Translations under genes and position numbers: made by a program
The notes under the pieces: generated by a model
What the model was told of the DNA's origin: nothing
Database searches by the model: none
What the model saw: the letters and a program-made list of their open reading frames with translations, nothing else
Shown here: positions 7,962-12,183 of the stretch, piece after piece
Numbering within the stretch: position 1 is the first letter of the stretch
Layout: every line of letters starts with the position of its first letter
DNA from: Candidatus Zhuqueibacterota bacterium
GTDB lineage: Bacteria; Zhuqueibacterota; Zhuqueibacteria; Residuimicrobiales; Krinioviventaceae
Assembly (NCBI GenBank): GCA_003854995.1
Contig: RQOI01000577.1
Span: 1 to 12,183, forward strand
Length of the DNA: 12,183 nucleotides
Direction: 5' to 3'

Positions 7962-8765
7962 TTAATCCATTTCAAGTCGCTCTCTGAGCTGATCCAAAAC
8001 AATTCCCTCGGCTTCAGCTGAATCATGGTGCAATAATTCATCGACCTCTTTTTTTATTGCCTCGCGATCGGCCGCAAAATTCGGATCGCTGATGGCGACT
8101 TCTTCATAATCATCGGCGATATCCGTGATCGTACTTTCTGGAAATGATGAGCTGAGTTGCTGGCTGTCGATGAGCGATAATATCCGGTTCAGCACCTCGT
8201 AAAAAATGACGCGAGCGTGTGTCCATTTGCCTTCACTGCGAAGGATGCGGGCGCGAATGAAGAGAATCTGAAACGACGCGAGTATCTCCTGCGGATCAAT
8301 TTTGGCGGTGTGCGGGAAATCAAAAATATCCGCAACGTCCTCCTGAATGATCTCAAATTCATCCACACCCGGAGACGTGACGAACAGGCGGCTGAGGTCT
8401 GGAAAAGCTTCGCAGAGGTTTATCAGAATATCGACAAGGGCGTTTTTATCCTTCAACTTGATCGCCTTGCGCAGTGTTTGATAGCTGACAAAAGAAGAGG
8501 GCTCGTTCAGCCAGGCGAGCAATGCTGCCACCTGGTGCTCGCACGGGCTATTGCCGACGTGACAGGTGCAGCGCCCGAAGAGCTGCTCGTTGTCGACGAT
8601 CATTTCGACATGGTGATTTTTCTCACCCCGAACCGTCGCCTTGAGGCCAAAATTCATTTGGAATCTGTTCTTCACGAGATTGTTTTCAAAGATTCGTTCA
8701 CCCTTTCGATAAACTTCTTTCGCAGCAAATGATTGAACGTCAAGAGGGGTTATTCGATGCGGCAT
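7962..8765 (-). CDS. SWIM zinc-finger domain protein
   Basis: A 267-residue cytoplasmic protein. The N-terminal part has the typical YRKGERIFENN segment (about 19-29) followed by the SWIM signature CxCx6CxH (Cys66, Cys68, Cys75, His77, in CTC...PCEH), predicted to bind zinc and to contact nucleic acid or protein. The remainder is helical and acidic (DKNALVDILINLCEAFPDLS and onward), as in standalone SWIM proteins of unknown function. I chose ATG 8765 because GAGAG (8772-8776) is 6 bases upstream of it; ATG 8771 would leave no spacing. The two-TM gene upstream ends 20 bp before it, so the two are likely cotranscribed. SWIM proteins often neighbour SNF2-type helicases, but none is visible here. 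Confidence 0.88.
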   Translation of the reverse strand: MPHRITPLDVQSFAAKEVYRKGERIFENNLVKNRFQMNFGLKATVRGEKNHHVEMIVDNEQLFGRCTCHVGNSPCEHQVAALLAWLNEPSSFVSYQTLRKAIKLKDKNALVDILINLCEAFPDLSRLFVTSPGVDEFEIIQEDVADIFDFPHTAKIDPQEILASFQILFIRARILRSEGKWTHARVIFYEVLNRILSLIDSQQLSSSFPESTITDIADDYEEVAISDPNFAADREAIKKEVDELLHHDSAEAEGIVLDQLRERLEMD

Positions 8766-8785
8766 AAACATCTCTCACAAAAAAG

Positions 8786-9421
8786 TTATCGTTGATCCGC
8801 TTTCGAGTTGATGGCATCACGGCGCGCGTCCCGTGCCGCCTGCAATACAATGCGGAGCACGGCCTTGTCGTATGCCGTCTTTTCAGATTTCGTCGAACCT
8901 TTTGCTTTGGGTTCTGGTTTGTTCAGATTCAGGTTCATCACCAGCTTGATGACGTTTTGAACTGGCACTTCTATCTCGTTCTCATTTCGGTGCACGAGGA
9001 GGATGCCATGATCCAGTTCGCGAATTTCTTTCAGTTCCTGCCAGAAAAAATAGCGATAGATCTGACGAAAAGGTTTTTCTGCAGAGCCCAGCAGGACGCC
9101 CAATCGTTCCCATCCGTAGAACGGGTGCGAATAGACGATGGCTTTTTGGGTGATCCTGTATTCATAGCCGTTCACGATCGCGCGAAAAAGATCATTCACC
9201 AGGCCAAAGATGAACACGATGAAAAAAACGATTCGTGCCGCCGGCAAAGCAATGTCCGGCAATTGAATCGCGGCAAAAAAGATCGAAGTCAATATTCCGA
9301 ATACAAACGCTCCTAGCAGCCAGGAGAATATCTTACCGAAGAACCGTCCTGCATCGCGATGACGCCACGTCAGAATCACTTTGCCGAAATCTGCTTTTGT
9401 CGTCTTGTTCCACATTTTCAT
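8786..9421 (-). CDS. Hypothetical two-TM membrane protein with PH-like cytoplasmic region
   Basis: A 211-residue protein not recognised by name. It has a basic N-terminus and two adjacent membrane segments (about 30-51 and 59-79). A mixed strand region follows (about 85-165, starting GYEYRITQKAIVYSHPFYGW) that reads like the bacterial PH-like domains found in YdbT/DUF304-type membrane proteins; this comparison is by eye. The tail (about 168-211) is charged, rich in Lys/Arg/Ala and probably helical. ATG 9421 is preceded by AAGGAG (9434-9439) at a rather long 12-base spacing; ATG 9415 is a less likely alternative. It is the first gene of a minus-strand run and lies 20 bp before the SWIM gene. 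Function unknown. Confidence 0.75.
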   Translation of the reverse strand: MKMWNKTTKADFGKVILTWRHRDAGRFFGKIFSWLLGAFVFGILTSIFFAAIQLPDIALPAARIVFFIVFIFGLVNDLFRAIVNGYEYRITQKAIVYSHPFYGWERLGVLLGSAEKPFRQIYRYFFWQELKEIRELDHGILLVHRNENEIEVPVQNVIKLVMNLNLNKPEPKAKGSTKSEKTAYDKAVLRIVLQAARDARRDAINSKADQR

Positions 9422-9521
9422 TCGCGCTCGAGTCTCCTTTTAAAAAATGGTGTCGTTTTGCCGAACATCTGATGTCGCCAACTCTCTTGTGCGCAGTTCA
9501 CTCCCACCGTTCAATAACTTA

Positions 9522-9549
9522 ATACTATTTTCGTTAGGGTGCAAGTCAA
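9522..9549 (-). promoter_or_regulatory. Probable sigma-70-type promoter for the minus-strand run beginning at 9421
   Basis: On the minus strand there is TTGACT (9544-9549), 16 bp, then TAGTAT (9522-9527), which gives a leader of roughly 95 bases before the ATG at 9421. It lies in the 234-bp spacer 9422-9655, in which I see no other gene, repeat or convincing terminator. Confidence 0.5.
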
Positions 9550-9655
9550 TAGCGTGCCAAATATACAAAAATGGCATCAAGATTCAAGTAATTATTTCAG
9601 AGGGAGTTGTCGAGGAATGGCTTCACAGCTGTCAACCGGGGCTCATCGCTCGCAG

Positions 9656-10315
9656 CTAGATGGCGATGCCCAGGCGGCCAAAGCTGGAAATCAGCGAAAA
9701 AAGGGCGTTCGCGGGTCCTCCCACAATCCGAACGTCGCGATGCAAAATGGCGGCTTTCAAATCCTGCACCGAGTCTCCGTCGAATTCGAGGTGGACGCTG
9801 CCGATCTCGAAAGGTGTGTGCGCGTCACTGCCAGCAGTGACTGGCAGGTTCAGTCTGTCCGCCAGGCCGGCCGCCATCTCGTTGTTTCTTTCCTTATAGA
9901 TGCGTCCGTTTTTGGCTTCAATGGCTATTCGCGACCAGTCATCTATCTGGTCAAACGCTCGAAATTCGCCACGACGATCACAAAACGGGCGCGCGATGGA
10001 TGCAATCCCCCCCTGCGATCTAATCTCTGCCAGGATGTCCGGCATTTTTGTGCTGATGATCGGCTCTTTTAAGAACAGACCGATGATTTCACCATCAAGA
10101 TACTTGCCATTATGCAGTTTGATCTCCTGGCCTCGGATGACATGAACAGGATATTTGTCCGCCACACCGTCAAAGTGTTGCCAAGCCGGCAGGGGATTGT
10201 GATCAGTTATGGCGATGAAATTGAGTCCTCGGGCTGCCGCTATTTCCAATATTGTTTCAGGCTTGGAAATGGCATCGTGTGAATAGATAGAATGTATATG
10301 CAAATCAGCTTTCAT
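9656..10315 (-). CDS. PHP-domain protein, predicted metal-dependent phosphoesterase
   Basis: A 219-residue PHP (polymerase and histidinol phosphatase) fold, expected to hold a two- or three-metal centre that hydrolyses phosphoesters in the cytoplasm. Visible ligand motifs in order are DLHIHS (His6, His8), ITDHN (Asp38, His39), RGQEI (Glu64), EAKNGR (133-138) and AGSDAH (Asp164, His166). The usual 'HPF' motif is present as ARPF (107-111 region): Arg109 replaces the expected His, encoded by CGC at 9989-9991. The length fits small standalone PHP phosphatases acting on nucleotides or sugar phosphates, but the substrate cannot be told. The frame is otherwise intact, so this is not a pseudogene call. 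It is probably transcribed alone, with its own promoter near 10343. Confidence 0.9.
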   Translation of the reverse strand: MKADLHIHSIYSHDAISKPETILEIAAARGLNFIAITDHNPLPAWQHFDGVADKYPVHVIRGQEIKLHNGKYLDGEIIGLFLKEPIISTKMPDILAEIRSQGGIASIARPFCDRRGEFRAFDQIDDWSRIAIEAKNGRIYKERNNEMAAGLADRLNLPVTAGSDAHTPFEIGSVHLEFDGDSVQDLKAAILHRDVRIVGGPANALFSLISSFGRLGIAI

Positions 10316-10342
10316 ACTCTCACTCGATTTTTTTTGTGGTAA

Positions 10343-10371
10343 ATTATATCACATCAAATAACATACCAATT
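10343..10371 (-). promoter_or_regulatory. Probable promoter of the PHP-domain gene
   Basis: A perfect minus-strand TATAAT (complement at 10343-10348) lies 27 bases before the ATG at 10315. The -35 region is weak (AATTGG or TTGGTA at about 10364-10371). The surrounding 10330-10440 stretch is markedly AT-rich compared with the genes on both sides. Confidence 0.5.
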
Positions 10372-10395
10372 CATGACCCATAAGACATGAAATTG
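10367..10395. repeat. Inverted repeat overlapping the -35 region of the PHP promoter (possible operator)
   Basis: The left arm CAATTCATG (10367-10375) and right arm CATGAAATTG (10386-10395) are complementary apart from one extra base, around a 10-bp centre. Its place over the -35 region would suit a repressor site. It is seen in the sequence; its role is inferred and AT-rich DNA yields such repeats by chance. Confidence 0.3.
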
Positions 10396-10482
10396 TTATG
10401 ATGTAAATTTCATAAAATTAATGAATTATAAAAAACTGACAAAATGGGGGATCAACGCAGGACGATAGTGACGAGGAATTGC

Positions 10483-10518
10483 GCCCCGCAGCACATGCAT
10501 GTGCAAGTGATGAGGGGC
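10483..10518. repeat. Nested inverted repeat just downstream of the GWxTD gene
   Basis: A perfect 14-bp palindrome GCACATGCATGTGC (10491-10504) is enclosed by GCCCC (10483-10487) and GGGGC (10514-10518). It sits 9 bp past the GWxTD stop codon on the minus strand. No T-run follows on that strand, so it is not a standard intrinsic terminator; it could be a 3' RNA hairpin or a protein site. Confidence 0.5.
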
Positions 10519-10526
10519 ATGTGTTG

Positions 10527-11789
10527 TCATTCAACCTTGATGAGACGAAAGATGCCGTCACCCTCCCGATCAGCGAAAAAGTATTTTCGATTCAATCTGT
10601 TATAGTGCCATACTTCTGCCGCCGGCAGGTTCATTTCAGAATCGCGCCGATCGACGTTATCCGGGGCGCCGTAGACGATATAGATTTTGCCTCGATCCGT
10701 CTGCCACCCCGAACGGCCGGAGGCTATTTCGGTAAAGTTTCTGTTGCTGAAATCGATGCGTTTAAAAAATTCATCTTTGAGTTCATTTCTGCTCGTGTTC
10801 GGCGTTGGATCGCGTTTGAGCCAAAATTCATCATAGATGACTTGGCGCTCTGCCTCCAACGCCTGTCGCATGGCGTCGATCTCCTTCTTGTGCGCGACGA
10901 GCGCCAACTGATCCATGGCGATTTCGAGATTTGTCCTGGCCTGCGGGATGTTGCCCCAAAAGACATTGAACAGGCGCTGAATTTTAGCCGTCTGGTTGCC
11001 TGACTTGGCGTCCACAACAAAATAGTATTCGCCGGGTTTTTTCAGGTGCTGTCGAAACGGGATGATGACGGAGATTGGCGTCGAGCTGGGATATCTGTTT
11101 TCGACCGTGAAGAACTTGGTCCCTTTTGCGTCAATGATGCTCAGTTGCGCCTCCACCTCTCGCCCATTTTCCGGCGGATATATTTCGACATAAGCGGAAA
11201 ACGCAGAATGAATGTCATCAAACACGTGATGGAGGTTGGGCTTGTAGTCCACACCCGACTCTGTGGTGTCGATTTTGTCGATGAACAGGATATCGGACAG
11301 ACGCAGTTTATCGCGTCGGAACTCTCTGAAATTCAGCTCCAGATCTTTGGTCAGGCTTTCTCCGGATTCCAGATCGTTCAGTTGCAGTCGACCTTTGTAC
11401 TGACCACTGGAAAGGGACAGGGAAAGGCTGTGAAAAGCAGGATTTATGCGCGAGTTGGTGTCACCAAAAGTGGACGCCTGGATCCGATTTGTCATGGATT
11501 TTTCTGCAATGGGATCGCCGCGATCATTAAAGATGACGACGACCACCTCATAGCGGGCTCGGTATGCGCCATCCTCTGTCTTGAGAAAAGTGAGTACGTC
11601 ATTGACGACCTCGACATGAAAGTCCATTCGACTCAGTCGTTCATCCGTCGAATCGGCGAAATTATAGAACCGATAGGTAAAAAGCTCGTGGCCGAACATG
11701 TTTTGATGGCGTGAATTTGCCATCTTTTTTTGCGCCCAAGACGTCGATACGATGAGCAGCATGAGCACTATATGGGTAAATTTTCGCAT
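10527..11789 (-). CDS. GWxTD-domain protein, secreted
   Basis: A 420-residue exported protein. The signal peptide MRKFTHIVLMLLIVSTSWAQ (1-20) has a cleavage site after Trp-Ala. Residues of about 35-280 are beta-rich and look like two sandwich domains. The C-terminal GWxTD domain (about 315-415) opens with FWLKRDPTPNT (322-332), followed by GWQTDRGKIYIVYGAPD (361-377). The domain's function is unknown; it is common in FCB-group bacteria and relatives. I start at ATG 11789 because the signal peptide begins there and AGGA lies 10 bases upstream. ATG 11810 adds seven residues, and the longer open frame back to 11918 runs into the barrel gene and is not credible as an N-terminus. The outer-membrane barrel gene upstream ends 55 bp away, so both are probably cotranscribed and act in the envelope. 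Confidence 0.93.
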   Translation of the reverse strand: MRKFTHIVLMLLIVSTSWAQKKMANSRHQNMFGHELFTYRFYNFADSTDERLSRMDFHVEVVNDVLTFLKTEDGAYRARYEVVVVIFNDRGDPIAEKSMTNRIQASTFGDTNSRINPAFHSLSLSLSSGQYKGRLQLNDLESGESLTKDLELNFREFRRDKLRLSDILFIDKIDTTESGVDYKPNLHHVFDDIHSAFSAYVEIYPPENGREVEAQLSIIDAKGTKFFTVENRYPSSTPISVIIPFRQHLKKPGEYYFVVDAKSGNQTAKIQRLFNVFWGNIPQARTNLEIAMDQLALVAHKKEIDAMRQALEAERQVIYDEFWLKRDPTPNTSRNELKDEFFKRIDFSNRNFTEIASGRSGWQTDRGKIYIVYGAPDNVDRRDSEMNLPAAEVWHYNRLNRKYFFADREGDGIFRLIKVE

Positions 11790-11844
11790 TTTCACATTTT
11801 CCTGTTTCATCGTCTCGAAAAGAAAATTTGTGCGCGCTGATCTT

Positions 11845-12183
11845 TTAAAAATCTGCGCCCAGTGACCAGAGGATCTCCATCTCTTTGCTCGTCCGATAAA
11901 AATCTGTCGGCCAGGCAAAATCGACTCGCATTAAAAAGATGCCCAGGTTGATCCGCAGGCCAAAGCCAATGGTAGCCAACAGGTCTTGTGCGCGGATGAG
12001 GCGATTCGGCGCTTTGCTGAATAACGTCACCGACTCGTCATCCGGCGTCGCTGAGTAGAGCTTGAATGTCTCATCGTCATCCCAGGCCACACCCATATCC
12101 ATGAATACAGCCCCGCCGATGTTTGACAAGAAAATCGGCAGCGGCAATCCGGCTTGCATATAACGAATGAATGGAAAGCGGAA
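11845..12183 (-). CDS. Omp85/BamA-like outer-membrane beta-barrel, C-terminal end (5' part outside window)
   Basis: The frame is open at the right edge (FRFPFIRYM before the internal Met at 12159), so only about the last 112 residues are seen. They show the end of an Omp85-type barrel: FRFP near the edge, then IGGAVFMDMGVAWD (SNIGG... strand and turn), GFGLRINLGIFLMRVDFAWP, and a terminal strand ending in Asp-Phe, the C-terminal Phe recognised by the BAM machinery. Possible parents are a BamA/TamA-type assembly protein, a surface antigen, or a beta-propeller (PD40) protein fused to such a barrel; the fragment cannot decide. It lies directly upstream of the GWxTD gene on the same strand. Confidence 0.8.
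   Translation of the reverse strand, partial: FRFPFIRYMQAGLPLPIFLSNIGGAVFMDMGVAWDDDETFKLYSATPDDESVTLFSKAPNRLIRAQDLLATIGFGLRINLGIFLMRVDFAWPTDFYRTSKEMEILWSLGADF

Noticed and set aside
9590..9655. Intrinsic terminator after the PHP gene (ACAGCTGT palindrome)
   Set aside because: The stem is 8 bp at most with mismatched extension and no loop or T-run.
9539..10072. 177-residue plus-strand frame
   Set aside because: It lies mostly antisense to the PHP gene, has no recognisable domain, and the motifs on the opposite strand are decisive.
11046..11714. 222-residue plus-strand frame
   Set aside because: It is fully antisense to the GWxTD gene, whose signal peptide and domain motifs are clear.
11790..11918. 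N-terminal extension of the GWxTD frame back to ATG 11918
   Set aside because: It would overlap the end of the barrel gene by 74 bp and bury the signal peptide 43 residues inside the protein.

Overview
The window looks like chromosomal DNA from a Gram-negative bacterium. It encodes a TonB-dependent outer-membrane receptor, the carboxyl end of an Omp85-like beta-barrel, a lipoprotein and a GWxTD-domain protein. GWxTD proteins are typical of the FCB group and neighbouring phyla (Bacteroidota, Ignavibacteria, Calditrichota, KSB1-like lineages, Gemmatimonadota) and of Acidobacteriota. Base composition looks roughly balanced. Several genes have clear purine-rich Shine-Dalgarno sites (before rfbC, the lipoprotein, the SWIM gene and the gene starting at 9421), which argues against a classical Bacteroidia genome. 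The phylum is an inference; no rRNA or marker gene is present.

Left part (1-4774). The carboxyl half of an OPT-family membrane transporter is followed on the same strand by a GT-B-fold glycosyltransferase-like protein. That gene converges on, and overlaps by 8 bp, a six-TM voltage-gated potassium channel with a C-terminal zinc ribbon. The channel is divergent from a pyrimidine/thymidine phosphorylase gene (deoA), which is followed 40 bp later by rfbC (dTDP-4-dehydrorhamnose 3,5-epimerase).

Middle part (4838-9549, all minus strand). Read in transcription order: a promoter near 9522-9549, a two-TM protein, a SWIM zinc-finger protein, a small His-rich membrane protein, a His-rich lipoprotein, and a TonB-dependent receptor whose plug resembles the ZnuD (zinc) type. 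The last three look like a metal-acquisition module. The lipoprotein stop and the receptor start are one base apart. Gaps along the whole run are short (20, 34, 71 and 1 bp), so it may be one transcription unit. This module is the best candidate here for a little-described system.

Right part (9656-12183, minus strand). A PHP-fold predicted metal-dependent hydrolase has an Arg where one metal-ligand His is expected. It is preceded by an AT-rich promoter region with an inverted repeat. Upstream lie a secreted GWxTD-domain protein and, 55 bp before its start, the end of an Omp85/BamA-like outer-membrane barrel that runs off the window. This last pair probably acts in the envelope.

I saw no tRNA, rRNA, CRISPR array, insertion sequence, phage gene or convincing intrinsic terminator. 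No stretch over 300 bp lacks a gene; the longest spacers are 9422-9655 and 10316-10526.
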